From positions 62,636,042 through 62,700,041 of the forward strand of contig CM060734.1 of NCBI GenBank assembly GCA_030704615.1: 64,000 nucleotides of DNA, in the 5' to 3' direction. Source of the stretch: Takakia lepidozioides. Lineage: Eukaryota; Streptophyta; Takakiopsida; Takakiales; Takakiaceae. Both the position numbers and the translations under genes were made by a program. Positions 1 to 10,965 of the stretch are shown here, piece after piece; position 1 is the stretch's first letter, and each line of letters opens with the position of its first letter. The notes under the pieces were generated by a model, which was not told the origin of the DNA, searched no databases, and saw only the letters and a list, made by a program, of their open reading frames with translations.

Positions 1-549
1 GATGATGGGGGAAGGGGTGAAGCCCGACCACATCACGTTTGTGTGCGTTTGCAGTGCATGTGCAAGCCTAGTAGCCCTGGAAGGGCAAAGAGGTGCATGG
101 TTGCATCGCCAAAGCTAGAATTGTACCAGATGTGGTTCTGAACAATACCCTTGTGGACATATATGCCAAATGTGGGAGCATTGAGGATGCGGAGGGGGTG
201 TTCCATAGTATGGCTGAACGAGATTTGGTGTCATGGAACGCCATGCTTGCAGGATATGCACAGCAAGGGCGCGGGATGAGCATTGCAGACCTATGAGCAA
301 ATGATGGGGGAAGGGGTGAAGCCCGACCACATCACCTTTATATGTGTTCTCTCTACATGCAGCCACACTGGCCTACTGAATGAAGGAAGACGCTACTTCG
401 ATTCCTTGAGTCAAGATCATGGTGTCACTCCGACAGTAAAGCACTTTGGCTGCATGGTGGAACTTCTTGGACGTGTGGGACAACTGGATGAGGCAGTGGA
501 CTTGATTAATAAAATGCGACACAAGTGCCCATGTGGACTGGTACAGTGA
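1..549 (+). pseudogene. PPR (PLS-type) gene fragment, frameshifted
   Basis: Fragment of a plant pentatricopeptide-repeat RNA-binding protein of the organelle RNA-editing type. The pieces lie in more than one frame: residues read from about 2-90 (EGVKPDHITFVC), 93-290 (VDIYAKCGSIEDAEGVFHSM, then VSWNAMLAGYAQQG) and 283-549 (HTGLLNEGRRYFDSLSQDHG, then HFGCMVELLGRVGQLDEA). They are standard P, L and S motifs followed by the last motifs before the E domain. A frameshift near 90 and another near 280-290 break the frame. Homology stops after LINKM near 525, where an intact gene would enter the E domain. The 5' side runs off the window. No intact protein is possible, so this is a decayed copy or segmental duplicate, related to the gene at 47.5-50.5 kb. 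Confidence 0.85.
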
Positions 550-899
550 CCTGCACCACATTATAACGGGCCGGAGGTGGCCCTTTGTCCCTTATCTCTA
601 TTCCGTAAAACTTCCTGTCACAATTACATGAGGTTCTTCTTGAGAGTTTCCTTGTGGAGAGTATCCTTCTGAGCCGGTTTGCTTTCAAGCAAATCTTTTT
701 CCTCACTCTCCTTCTTGATACTCTCCATTGGCTTCCATAAGCTCTAGTTGGAAAAGCTCAGACCCCAACTTACCATGACAAACCCTCAATATGCTATTAA
801 CTTAAAGAGCAGTGACCATGGGAACTCCCATTATACTGGGAAGCTGTAGAGCATACATAATAGATTCTGTATGGTTGAACAAACAGGCAGGACACAGAA
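550..899. other. No gene recognised
   Basis: Follows the point where PPR homology ends. Short open frames exist on both strands but none has a recognisable motif. Confidence 0.5.
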
Positions 900-1211
900 A
901 AATGACAGCATGGATTTCCTTAATTCTGGGATGCAACTTGTCATCTACAACGAAGGTGTGCACACCCTGTTGCCGACCCCAATGCAGCAGCGACTTGGCT
1001 CCTTTCTAACCCCTTTGACCTTCATCATTCTTCTCACCTTTGCAGTATCATCCCACCTGTCAGCTGCAGCATAGATGTTTGATAACAACACTTAAGTAGT
1101 GGCGTTCTATTCATCCCACTTGAGGATGGATGTTCTCGCACGTTCAGCCATCCCCACTTTGAAATGGATTCTGCAGGCACCTAGCAAGGCCTTCCACACC
1201 ACAACATCTGG
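900..1211 (-). pseudogene. PPR E-domain fragment, opposite orientation
   Basis: Reading the minus strand downward from 1211 gives DVVVWKALLGACRIH, then a stretch matching the PPR E motif (VLLSNIYAAADRWDD, KVRRMM), and after a frameshift VHTFVVDDKLHPRIKEIH, the E+ boundary before a DYW domain. This matches, segment for segment, the intact C-terminal region at 49.87-50.17 kb. Two in-frame stops (after KWDE and after NATT) and a frameshift near 960 make it non-functional. No DYW deaminase follows. It lies head-to-head with the plus-strand fragment at 1-549, so the two cannot be one gene unless part was inverted. Confidence 0.8.
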
Positions 1212-2097
1212 ATTTAGTTAGGTGAAGTAAGATTTCCAGAGATTATTACACCCATTCTTCAGAAAGTTTGTCAGTACTTTTGTCGGTCCTAATAGCTGAT
1301 GAAATTAGTGAAGAGGTCTAGCTGCTAGTTATGTCTCTTCAAGATGTTGAGAGTCCAAATTTGGTGACACTCCTTACATGTGCTCTTTTATTCATACTTT
1401 CCACTTTAGACTTTGCTGGCATTGCAGTGGTAAGCAGACTGAATTTCATGTTGAACCTAAAATTCTGCTGGAACTTAATGATGGCAGCCAGTGATTGTTG
1501 TATGGTCTTTCTACAACAAAAATTATTGGGTCATGGGGATGTGTAGTGACCTGTGCAGCACTCCACTGTACAAAATGCTAATGTCCAGCATAAAACAAAA
1601 AAAACATGTGTATAATTTCAAATAATATGGAAAAACAAAATGTTAATGCGGACAGACAGAATCCAGATAAAATATAAACCAAGTGAAAATAAAGATGAAA
1701 AAGATACCATATAAACAACATTTATAAACAAAATCTACTTGTTGTATCAAAACATGTCAGAGTCATTACATGTCAGACTCATTACACTGGTCAAATTATA
1801 ATCCGATGAAACAAGCCTCGAATTGCAATGGGCTCTCTTGCTTTGGCAAAACGTAAGAGGATGGGAAACTACGACCACATTTTCTCCCTTGACTTCAACG
1901 TGATGCGTAGTCTATCTCATAAAACTTGAATATAGCCCATCTATCTGGACGTTGTTCTCAGAAGTCGTTGCTAGTAGTGCGGAGCAACGCGAAGCCCTAG
2001 TGTATAAACTTCAGGAGAAAAAGCAGTTTCTATTTGGCTCATAAAGCAAGTTCCACTATTCACTCGACGTTTAGTAAGAGTTGAATGAGATACCAAC
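1212..2097. other. AT-rich intergenic sequence
   Basis: No coding region supported on either strand. A short direct duplication (catgtcaga/g-cattacatgtcagac) sits near 1754-1783. A 71-codon open frame at 1331-1546 has no recognisable domain. Confidence 0.5.
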
Positions 2098-2098
2098 A

Positions 2099-2313
2099 GT
2101 CAGTAGCTTAGTTGGTGAAGTGCACTGAGTGCCACCCAGATGATTATGGGGTCAAATCTTGCTACTGACGAGTGTGGTATGTTCCTGGGTGGTGTCCCAT
2201 TCCAACGCCACATGGCGGGGTTACTGTGAAAGAGGTTATACTATTAAGGGGGCCTGATTTGTGAGCTATCGCTCCCAGGTGTTTCCATTACATTAAAAAA
2301 TAAATTAAAAAAA
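2099..2313 (+). mobile_element. tRNA-derived SINE
   Basis: An RNA polymerase III internal promoter is visible: an A-box-like TAGCTTAGTTGG at 2104-2115 and a B-box-like GGGTCAAATCTT at 2149-2160, at about tRNA spacing. A non-tRNA body follows and the copy ends in an A-rich tail (2293-2313). This is the layout of a plant SINE. The B box has diverged from GGTTCGANTCC and I see no clear target-site duplication, so it is an old copy. The tRNA of origin cannot be named from what remains. Confidence 0.6.
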
Positions 2314-2905
2314 CGGGTGTCGGGTGAAAAACTCGCTTCATGATCCGTGGCCTGATGGATGATTGGAGCACCAGTCATATTCATAACCGCGACTGAGCTT
2401 GTGAAGGTCGTTACTATGTAACATACAAGACAACTCAATCAAATATGTGAGCAAAACATGGCACAATGACACAATACCATGAAATGAAATGAAAGACAAT
2501 GGGGAGACATTGATGATAAACAACCAGGTTTTATTTCAGAACCATGTCAATTTGAGTAAGTCTCGCTCCATGCGGCATGGACCAATACAAGTAACGTAAA
2601 CCATGTCAATGAGAGTATCAACTTCTAGAAGGAGGGCTGAACTCCGTTAATACAAGACGATGTCGGCCGACGTACTTATGATGAAAATATTTTGAGGAAA
2701 GTCATTTCCAAAAATCACGATATTTTAACAAGGTTGGAGGGACCATTTTCAAATCTGTATTCTTCCGTTGTTCCGAAGGTTTTCGTCAGCAGAAGATGGA
2801 AGAAGTCCCTGAAATGTTGTCTCGAGAATCATTGATATGGTGATGACCTCACAAAAAATATCCTACAATATTACGCCAACCAACAATGTCTTGTGCGACC
2901 GAAGT
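2314..2905. other. No gene recognised
   Basis: AT-rich sequence; no exon with a recognisable motif. It may be the outer edge of the palindrome-marked mobile region, but no terminal repeat is visible. Confidence 0.4.
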
Positions 2906-3227
2906 TCAGCTGTACTTCTCGAAGAATTGGTGATCTTGCAGACTTTCAGTGAATCGCGAAGATGATGAATTACTCGTATGTTCTTCAAAGCATAATGTCC
3001 AAGTAACTGACCCTGGAGTAAGATGCTGAAAGTATCCAATTGGGGAGTAAGTATGTTGCTCGTATGCTTCTGGAGAGTGGCTCGATGGCGAGTACGTTGA
3101 TGGAGAGAGTGACGTTTTCTGCGAAATCTTCAAGGAAATAGTGTCGGGTGACCAGTCGAGGTTCATCAGTGACGGGCTGTGGTACTTCTAACGATTTACT
3201 GTAAAGCACTCGTAAACCGATCACCAA
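2906..3227 (-). pseudogene. Degenerate YSPI/PGS module, paralogue of the 30.1-30.5 kb module
   Basis: The minus strand encodes a Ser/Tyr-rich stretch with STYSPSSHS, then TYSPIGYFQHLTPGS and CFEEHTSNSSSS. The same order (TYSP, YSPIEYF, PPGS, FLEQY, SSGDP) is found on the minus strand at about 30.2-30.4 kb, so the two are diverged paralogues of one protein module that I do not recognise. It is low-complexity, acidic and rich in Tyr-Ser-Pro, resembling a disordered tail. Neighbouring frames are broken and no start is evident. The shared module is direct evidence that the blocks left and right of the hAT insertion are related. Confidence 0.5.
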
Positions 3228-3263
3228 CTAAATAATCTCCAACTAACTAACCACCAACTAACT

Positions 3264-3780
3264 GATTGGAGCTGTCACAAGCAATGTCAAAAATCCTATT
3301 TACTGCTAGGTATTTGATGCTATTGTTGTTCCTGTAGGTGAATTGTATAGTAGTTATTTTGTTATTTCCATGGGAATAGTATCAGGTCCCCAGAGATTGT
3401 CATGTTCAGATTCTCGTATCAGCCACGGCCCACCATCATTGACCAATATAAAACCATCAGCTGCATGTCAGCTGAGAACTAGATCTTCGATTCATTGTAT
3501 GCGACTCCAGAGAAACACCCTAGCCCACAAGTAGTTGGCCAGCAGCTTGAGATATTTCTCCGGGCTGTGATTGAATGAACTGGAGATTTCATTCTTAGCT
3601 GATGGTTTCATGTAGGTGATGCCTGATTCCGATTTCAGAATATGGCAGTCTCAGTGAACCTGATGTTGTTGGAATGGGAATAGCAAAAAGACTCTTATAG
3701 AAATCAGCTACATGAACATACGCAGTATCAAGCACCTTGAAGTACATATGATTGTTGAGATTGTTTGCACAGATTGTTAG
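3264..3780. repeat. Foldback (inverted-repeat) element, copy 1
   Basis: The plus-strand arm (about 3264-3440, beginning GATTGGAGCTGTCACAA) is an imperfect inverse of the arm at about 3600-3780 (shared words include CATATG, CAAGGTG, TTCATGTAGC and ATCAGGTTC). A second copy with the same two arms is at 10,558-10,965. The arms could pair into a long imperfect stem with a central spacer of about 160 nt. A short conceptual peptide in the arms is similar between copies, but both arms encode it in opposite directions, which argues for a foldback and not a gene. Confidence 0.65.
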
Positions 3781-4690
3781 CGACGGTGTTCCTCCTTTGG
3801 CGTCCAGTCCACATGAAAATGACGAGAATGTCGCTGGAGATTGACGTTCAATTGCTGACATTCTGCCTCCTCACTATGCCTGCAGAATCATCACATCTTC
3901 AAATGACAGCATTTTCGTTGCTGAATGCGTGAGCATAGAAAAAACATCACTCCGACCAATCACATGTGGCACTGTTGAGGTAATATAACACTTTGGCAAT
4001 CGGTTGGAGAACCAGGATGATGCTGAATTCCACTTTTCGAACCACGAGTGATCGCGCGACAGATCTCTGCCTCTACCACCATTGAGAACCCCAAAGAGCC
4101 GAGTGCATCCAGATTTCAATCAACCACAATGGTGCCATCAGTTCGTCAGGGAAGGAATTTCGAAGCCGCCAAAATTACTTCAATCCATTTGAAGAGAGAT
4201 TTTAACAGAGGTTCATAATCCGCTCAGGAACAAAGGAGACGACCATCGTGGGAGCTTGAATTACGAGTTAGGAACCCGAATTGAGTCATAGACGATGATC
4301 GTGTCACTTGTTCCCCATCGTAATATGAAAACAACGGAAAAATTCTTCTCCTCCTACCTCCTCCAGCCTCCAGCCTGATCTGTTATTGCTTAAACTGACA
4401 ATGAAGTCAACTTGTTTTGATAACATCTGATGGCACTGCTGATCCATGCTAGCTCCACAAGAGGATATATGAAGGAACCACGCGCGATCGCACGTGATTT
4501 CTCTCAAACTTCGATGACTAACATTATAGCCGAAAGGATCTGGCATAACATTGACAGAGTTAAATAACGTATGTGTGTAATGAACAGCCCGACAATAGTT
4601 TAATTCATCAATAACACAGAGTTGCTTCCCAAACAGCTCACACTCAACCCATATGTTCGAGATCGCCGTCGGTTACCACTGATGGCGGAA
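3781..4690. other. Intron-like/intergenic sequence of the minus-strand mobile region
   Basis: No exon can be named. It contains the first two GC palindromes (4041-4061 and 4476-4500), which elsewhere sit in introns of this region, so much of it is probably intronic to the minus-strand genes. Confidence 0.4.
4041..4500. repeat. GC palindromes 1 and 2 (GATCGC core)
   Basis: Two short near-palindromes, one at about 4041-4061 (CGAGTGATCGCGCG) and one at about 4476-4500 (CGCGCGATCGCACG), each preceded by GAACCA. They belong to the dispersed family described in the findings. Confidence 0.7.
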
Positions 4691-5829
4691 TTTTGTGCAC
4701 CCGAGGAGATGGATACAGTGGGAGATTGATGTAAGATATGACCAGACACCTCACTGGTAGCTGTACTTGATGACCTTAACAAACGTAAAGCCTCGCGGTC
4801 TCTCCGCTCAGCCTTACGCTGCCATTCCTCTTTCTTCTCCTGTCGAATTTGATTCTAAACTTGACACTGGAATATAACTGTGTGGAGGCAGCACAGAAGG
4901 GAATTGTTAAAGAAATACAAAGATCATTGAAATATCATTGATCTCACAAAAGTCATGTGAAGTCAACATACGTATAAGTACAAATGGAGGTTGAAGTAAA
5001 GCTGATGGACTACACACAAAATAGGGCAATGTTAAACTACGTACCCAGATAATCGGGATTTTTTTTAGGGGGGTGCCAAACAGAAGCATCCATAAATCTT
5101 CCAAACCAGGACCAGTAGACGTGATTTCGATCTATCGGAGGGCCGGAAGATTTGCAGGAGTTCTTGCCGACGTAATCAACAACGGACTGGGCTCCAATCA
5201 AGCTAGAGAGAAAAGACCACAAAGCTTTGGTGAGGTCAACCAAATCCTCCAAATTGCTTGATTCCTTGAATGTGATGGGGAAGACTCCAGTATTCACTAG
5301 GTTTTCGGTTGCCTTGGATGGGTCATCGTCGACCAATAGAATTTGCCCCTGCCTAGCAAATTCTTTCCTACTAAATTTTACGAGAATACTCTTAATATCT
5401 TTAATAAGATATTTCATTCCAGGCTTAATACGTCCAGCTGTATCTGTGCAATGCTCGGCAGACCATATGAAACGAAATTGTTTCATAATTTTCGGAGGAA
5501 CGAAACACCCCATCATCTTGAATACAGTATCCCTCTCAGAGCAAGACCAAATCGCTACATAAAAATGAGTCAATGCAAGTCGAAAAAACTCCAGCGCTCC
5601 AGGTCTTGGAACCACAAATGGTCTTGCGGGCACCCGAAATTGTTACTTTCCTCAAGTGGAACCTCTGTTTAAATAACTCACCTCCGGTAGGAGGTGGACT
5701 GTAGCAAAGAAGTCCATTGACACTCAGTACCAACAACATGCGTTTGTGTTTCCGGACACCACACAGTTCTTGAGTAACAACGTTCTGAACCATCCAAAAG
5801 AGCCCATTAGTTTCTGTTATCTGACCCAA
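4690..5829 (-). pseudogene. FCP1/NIF-like (HAD superfamily) protein, catalytic Asp lost
   Basis: Similar to the plant HAD/FCP1-homology family whose members begin LLVLDVNG. From 5780 downward the strand reads MLLVLSVNGLLC, the first HAD strand with the nucleophile Asp replaced by Ser. After a frameshift near 5630 come PRPGALEFFRL, VAIWSCSERDT, WSAEHCTDT, ILLVDDDPSKATEN and a C-terminal helix ending LIGAQSVVDYVGK. A charged segment (QEKKEEWQRKAERRDREAL, about 4770-4850) probably belongs to a downstream exon. Loss of the nucleophile suggests no phosphatase activity even before the frame broke. Family membership is from recognised motif order; the exon joins are inferred. Two more members lie at 24.26-25.53 kb. 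Confidence 0.7.
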
Positions 5830-6017
5830 AAATTAGATATTTCCCATACATTTTGCAACTCAAAAAATGCCACGACATACTTGCGTTTTGTGATTTACCT
5901 AGTTTCTATACACTGATTTTCAAATGGAATATTTTGCGAAGGTAATATTTTCAGCATTACGACACCCAATTGAGACTTGAGACAAAAAATCACAATCGGG
6001 AGTCTATGAGTTTCCTG

Positions 6018-6042
6018 CAACCATGCGCGATCGCGCGAGGTT
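6018..6042. repeat. GC palindrome 3
   Basis: CGCGATCGCGCGAGGTT core with an AACC arm on the left; nearly perfect two-fold symmetry. Confidence 0.75.
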
Positions 6043-7086
6043 ACTCTGTGTAAAGTTGTGTCGACAATGTAAATGATATATGTAATGATTACTAGGAAGC
6101 CAGAACCAATAAGACAGAGGACCAAGTGAAGGAGATACTTATTACCTTTGCTAGATTTACCCTTCGATTCTGAGGCGGGTTACCACTGGAGGCAGGTGAA
6201 TGTTAAAGGGATAAGAGAACGCCAGATGCTGTTTTTTCATCGTCGGACACGACCGCTGCTGATTGCTGTGATCTGTGACGTTTCCTTGACACAGGACCAT
6301 TCGGAATTATGGGGGGTTTGGATATATGTCGGTCTTGTCGGTGTGCTGACCTCAGTCGACGAATGAGTGAGTTCAATAACCTTCTCGCTGACGGTTGGCA
6401 GTGGAATTCGGTTTCTTTCTTTCTGCACATCCTAAACCGAATTCAAACGGAAAAAAAGGGATTACCTTGGAATACAACCCCACAGAAGTTGCCGCTTCAC
6501 AAGAAGGTCATACGTTGCAGCTTTTCTGGCCTAGAGTAAAGAGAGAAAATTAGAGGATGAACAGAAACACGGTAACAATAAAACGCATGGATGAAATAGA
6601 ATTAAATCACCTGACTTCTCAGCAGCTGAGGTGTCCAGCCTCGTGATCCGGGCAGTTCAGCGATAGTTGCAATCAATTGTTCGGTAGGCTCATGTAGATG
6701 CCCCGTGACGGCGTCTGGTGGAAAGTGTTGGGATAAGGACGGAGTTCCAAAGAGGATTCCCCAAGATAGTGAGAGTCATTTTTCACTATGCATCCAACCT
6801 CAGTTAAATCATCGACCCTGCTAACGGTGGATTCACCTTTTGACATTTTGAGCCTCGAAACAACATCCGAAACACTGATGGGATCACTCTCCATAACAAC
6901 AATGGATACTTGAGTAGACAACAAGTTGTCAGGTCCTTGGAAAGCTTCTGGCCTGATCATTTCTACATCGTCAACAATATCAGACGATATTGTTTCGCCA
7001 ATTGGAGATGCATTTGTGGCATGGAGAACATATTGATATGGGCATACCTGCAAATGACATATATGTCAACAAAGTTAAGTTGGAAG

Positions 7087-7107
7087 AACGCGTGACCACG
7101 CGAGGTT
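7087..7107. repeat. GC palindrome 4 (diverged core)
   Basis: GAACGCGTGACCACGCGAGG, with a TGACCA core replacing GCGATCGC but the same GAAC/GTTC outer arms. It is the last copy before the hAT insertion. Confidence 0.5.
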
Positions 7108-7295
7108 CCGAAAAGAAATCGATGGACATAAAGGAACAACGAATCCATTGACCGTTACATATGGTTTGGCAATATAACAATTTCCATGCAAAGCAAAAGA
7201 ATATCAGAAGAAAACTGAAACTCCATGGTCTTCACAATCAATTATAAATAGTAAACTGTGTCCACAGTAGGACGCGAATATTTACTTATCATTTA

Positions 7296-7303
7296 CTCGG
7301 AAA
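7296..7303. repeat. Left target-site duplication (CTCGGAAA)
   Basis: Identical 8-bp word at 24,183-24,190, immediately outside the terminal inverted repeats. Eight bases is the hAT superfamily's target duplication length. Confidence 0.85.
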
Positions 7304-7314
7304 CCTAGTTATCA
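7304..7314. repeat. Left terminal inverted repeat
   Basis: CCTAGTTATCA, paired with the inverted right end at 24,172-24,182; two mismatches. Confidence 0.8.
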
Positions 7315-7519
7315 TTCCTGACGTGATGTGGCGCTGACACGTCGGCCGTCACGTCCGACGTGCGTCATGTCACGTCGAATCCGGACGTTTATCCACGTAA
7401 TTTTTTTTATATTTAACTTTTACGATTTACTTCTACCCTTTGTAATGACATGGCAGCCACGGTGTAAAACAGACGTGGCCAATTATTAATATTTATTAAT
7501 TCTTTTTAAAAAAATGAGT

Positions 7520-7800
7520 CCGCCTTTATTGGCAGTCGCTTGTACTTTAATATTTTATTAAATTAAGCGACTGCCAGTATTGGCGGTCGCCCGTAATTTT
7601 ATTTTTTTAAATGAAGCGACCGCCGAAATTGACGGTCGCCCGTAATTTATTTATTTTTAAATGAAGCGACCGCCCATATTGGCGGTCGCCCGTAATTTAT
7701 TTATTTTTAAATGAAGCGACCGCCCAAATTGGCGGTCGTCCGTAATTTATTTATTTATAAATGAAACGACCGCCCATATTGGCGGTCGCTTGTATTTTAT
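7520..7800. repeat. Palindromic-repeat array A (about five to six units)
   Basis: Tandem units of about 51 bp, each made of GCGACCGCC, a short AT-rich centre, GGCGGTCGC and an AT-rich spacer. It lies about 220 bp inside the left terminus. Subterminal repeats are typically where hAT transposases bind; that role here is inference. Confidence 0.8.
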
Positions 7801-8039
7801 TACATTTTAAAATAAGTAGTCGCGTGTTTTTTTGTTCTTAGAAATCCAGAGACCCGCCGTGTGGCATTTTTTATTTATTTTTAATCATGAAGCGGCGCCT
7901 CGGCCAGCCACGTGGCGAGGTGCCACAGGTCAGGAAAAACGAAACAAATGGGATAGGGGGAGGTGGTTTTGAACCCTTGACCTCTCCCATGTGGATGCGC
8001 GTGGCGAGGCGCCACTGGCCTGTCGCGCCTTTTCAAGCA

Positions 8040-8110
8040 TAATGCCATTTTATTTTATTTTTGGGAGGGGGGGTTGGGCGCCTGTATAAACCATTCCCCC
8101 CTCCTTTTCT
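8040..8110 (+). promoter_or_regulatory. Putative promoter of the kinase-like gene
   Basis: A TATAAA at 8085-8090 lies in a GC-rich context about 325 bp upstream of the ATG at 8414. A CT-rich stretch follows, as is common at plant transcription starts. The rest of 7801-8413 holds no coding signal. Confidence 0.4.
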
Positions 8111-8413
8111 AATCACTTTTGCCCCTCTTGTGGTATGGTTCTTTGGCATCCTGTAGTCCTTTCGGACTTCGTTGCTTGGCACTGCCAACGGGAGGTGCAA
8201 AGGTGATTATTTGGGGGGGGGGAAGGTTTTGTCGGTCTTCTATTGGTCAGTCCCACACACTTGTTCACGGTACAATCATCGTATCACCATTTTGCCGTTT
8301 CCGGATCTCCGGCGGCCTGTTTTTTTTGCAGAAAACTACGAAGACACCATCCACACGCGTTCATTGTCATTTTTCTGAGGTTTTGGACCCTGTAGTGGGC
8401 AAAGGTTTATACA

Positions 8414-9890
8414 ATGTCGGGGGTTGTGAATTCAAGTTCTGGGGCGGGATCGTCTGGGGGGCGGAAGAAGAGAAAACGTGCCCACGAGCGGGATAGCCAG
8501 GTCAACAAGCCAGACTACCCGGGACTGGATGCCTTGGATAGGGTGAAAGAAGTGGTAGCGGATTATTTCAAGGGTAGGGACATGATGAGGCTGGAGAGTG
8601 CTTATGTTAGGCATGGATGGGAGGGGTTTCAGATTTTCCAGCAAAATATGAAGAGAACAATGACAAACGCTTTGGCGGGGGCTAAGTGGACGGCGGACAG
8701 GGACAAGCCGAAGTTCAATCGGTGGATCCAAAGTAGGGCGAAAGACGCCACGTGGAATTTGAGGCAGCTAATGAAGACATGGAAGGGTAGAACATCAACC
8801 AAGGATCGAGTGCCTTCTGCCGAAGCCGAGTTAATGCGGCGTGTTGAGTATTGGGTTTGCTCGGCAAGTCAGAATTCACATCGCCGGACTAGGGTTGTCC
8901 CTTGGAAGGCGGGGTCATCGGGCGGGGGAGGCACAACTGGTCTTTATTACCTGAACTCTAGTGCGAAGGTGGTAGAGATTGGCCCTTACAAAGAATGAGG
9001 GTATGCTAAGGTCCGTCACTGTAGGATTATTGGCGATTCTAGAATACCGGAGCGTTAGGAGCTAACAGGAAAAAAACCCCAAGTCCAAAAATCCAGAAAA
9101 AACGTTGAGACAACATAACGACGAGTGTTTGATAGTGAAGTTCCAGCATCCGGGTGTTATATCGTATTTTGCTGTGAATGCACGTGAGGTAGAGGGTTAC
9201 ACTCGCAGGTGGAATGGGGGGACAATACGCGACATAATGAAGCTTGATAGAAAATGGGGCAACGATTCGGACAACAGGGTGATTTTGGAACAAAGGGGAA
9301 CGAAAGCAGAGTTCCAGGAATGCGATCGCTTGCTTCGTTTCCGAAAAGTGCGCAGTAAACTTCCATAGGCACTGGTGTGCATCATGGATGTTGTCCACAA
9401 GAACGGTGTCCTGCACAACGACTTGTCCCCCGACAACATCTTGTTGCATTTTCCAGATGGCACCGAGGAGATCAAGATTGGGGTGTGTGATTGGGGCTTA
9501 GCCACCCCATTGGGCATACGCAAAGTCTCGCCGTACCAGTTTGAAAACCAAGACAAGCTGGACCGGGAACTCGCGAAAAGATGGTGGGAGGAAAAAGATA
9601 TTGCATCGGTTTTCAATGCGAATGCCACCCCCCCCCCCCCCCCCCTCCCCCAGAACATGACGTCGGAGGCCTTTGCCGTTGGGAAGATAGCGGTACGAAT
9701 AAATGGCGGCGTTCATTATGATCAAAATATGTCCCAGGACCAATTTACGAGATGTTGTTGGCATTCAATGCTACAAAGGTTGTACGACAACAACAAGAAT
9801 GAGAGAGTGACATTAGCCCATGTAGTACTTCGGTTCATGGGCAAGCCATTCAATTGGCCTGAGCCGAAAGACGTATATAGGACGGAGTAG
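8414..9890 (+). pseudogene. Protein-kinase-like cargo gene (HND/DWG), broken
   Basis: The ATG at 8414 opens 194 codons: a Ser/Gly-rich, basic N-terminus (GRKKRKRAHER, a likely nuclear signal) and a helical domain I do not recognise. The start of a kinase N-lobe (GYAKVRHCRIIG, resembling a glycine-rich loop) then runs across a stop at 8996-8998. After a frame change near 9095 the frame continues with FQHPGVISYFAV and WNGGTIRDIMKLD, crosses a TAG at 9366-9368, and gives the catalytic loop VLHNDLSPDNILL and the metal-binding motif CDWGLA. The catalytic Asp is kept, but HRD is HND and DFG is DWG. A C-tract at about 9627-9646 encodes a proline run. It ends EPKDVYRTE at 9890. Two stops plus a frameshift mean no intact protein; when whole it may have been a divergent kinase or pseudokinase. 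Confidence 0.7.
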
Positions 9891-9967
9891 ACCATAGTCT
9901 CGTAGATATGACATTTTTTGCGGTACAATGGTTCTTTTATGAAGACATAACTCAATTTTGATCGTGC

Positions 9968-10511
9968 ATGTAATAAATAAAGTCTCATTGTAAATACTAC
10001 ATTGCATAAGCTCGACCCTGGCACCTGTTATCGCAACATAAATGGTTTGTGTACTAGCTCACTGTTTATATTTGTAATGTTCCAAGGTTTCGGATAGGGT
10101 TATGAGAAAACAATGTATTAGTTCCGTAGGAGTTAGACAACAAACGTCTCCTCTCATTCAACTGTGCGACACTACCATGAGAGGCATGGATCGGAAAGTT
10201 ATAGGTGCATATGCGACCTTCGAACGTTTGATACTAGGTCTCTACTTAAATGTGCGGAGGTCGCATGTACACCTATTACTTTTTTATCCATGCCACTCAT
10301 GCTAGTATCGCACAGTTGAATGAGATATGGAACGTTTGTTGTCCAACTCCTATGGATCCAATATATCATTTTCTCATTACCCTGTCAGAAACATTGAAAC
10401 ATTCGCAGTTACAAACAGTGCCACAATACACTGCCAGTTTTGTTGAAATAACATTTGTGAGGTTCGAGCGTATGCAATTTATTATTTACAATGGAATTTT
10501 ATTTACTCGGG
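9968..10511. repeat. Long inverted repeat, hairpin 1 of a chain of four
   Basis: The arm at about 9968-10,218 pairs with the arm at 10,258-10,511 around a spacer of about 39 nt. Shared words include CATTGTAAATA, ATTGCATA, GCTCGA, CACTGTTT, GACAACAAACGT, CTCATTCAACTGTGCGA and ATGCGACCT. Identity by eye is roughly 80-85 per cent. It starts about 80 bp after the kinase-like stop codon, so it could be transcribed as that gene's 3' tail. Confidence 0.8.
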
Positions 10512-10557
10512 GGACCGGTACTGCTGTTGAAGCGCAACTGATGGTGCGAGTTCTCTA

Positions 10558-10965
10558 TTGATTAGAACTGTCACAACCAATGTCAACAATCATATTTACG
10601 GTAAGGTGTTTCATGCTATTGTTGTTCCTCTAGCTGAATTCTGTAGTACTCTTTTTGCTATTCCCATGCCAACGTCCTCTGAGACTGTTATGTTCAAACG
10701 GACGTATCAGCCACCCCGGCCAACTTGCAGGTTGCAGCCATGGCCCACCATAAATTGAATGAATTGGAGATTTTGTGCGAAGTTCCTGGTTTCATTTCCG
10801 TGGTGGCTCATACGGAATTCGGAATATGGCAGTCGTAGTGGACCTGATGTTGTTGGTATGGGAGTATCAAAACGATTCCTAAATAATTCTGCTACATGAA
10901 CATCGGCAATATGAAACACCTTGCAGTACATATGATTCTTGATATTGTTTGCACGGATTATTTGT
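10558..10965. repeat. Foldback element copy 2, hairpin 2 of the chain
   Basis: Arms at about 10,558-10,720 and 10,790-10,965 are imperfect inverses of each other. They match the element at 3264-3780 outside the hAT (shared GTCACAA, TTCATGCTATTGTTGTTCCT, CATATGTAC). The family is therefore not restricted to the hAT. Confidence 0.75.

Larger units (their letters stand above)
5830..7295 (-). pseudogene. Decayed minus-strand exons: membrane, basic and acidic segments
   Basis: Three separate exon-like stretches with unknown function. Near 6050-6125 the strand encodes one hydrophobic helix (CLIGSGFLVIITYIIYIVD). At 6203-6430 it encodes a basic segment with a nuclear-localisation-like SRKRHRS followed by an acidic run. 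At 6673-7053 it encodes an acidic Ser/Asp-rich segment (SSDIVDDVEMI, SDPISVSDVVSRLKMS). GC palindromes at 6018-6042 and 7087-7107 lie between them, as in introns elsewhere in this region. A membrane-type exon plus acidic exons also occurs at 28.3-32.2 kb, so this may be a paralogous gene. No start, stop or splice chain can be fixed. Confidence 0.35.

Noticed and set aside
9627-9646. Poly-C tract as a sequencing artefact or frameshift site
   Set aside because: The frame is the same on both sides, so it is compatible with a proline run; no basis to call an error.
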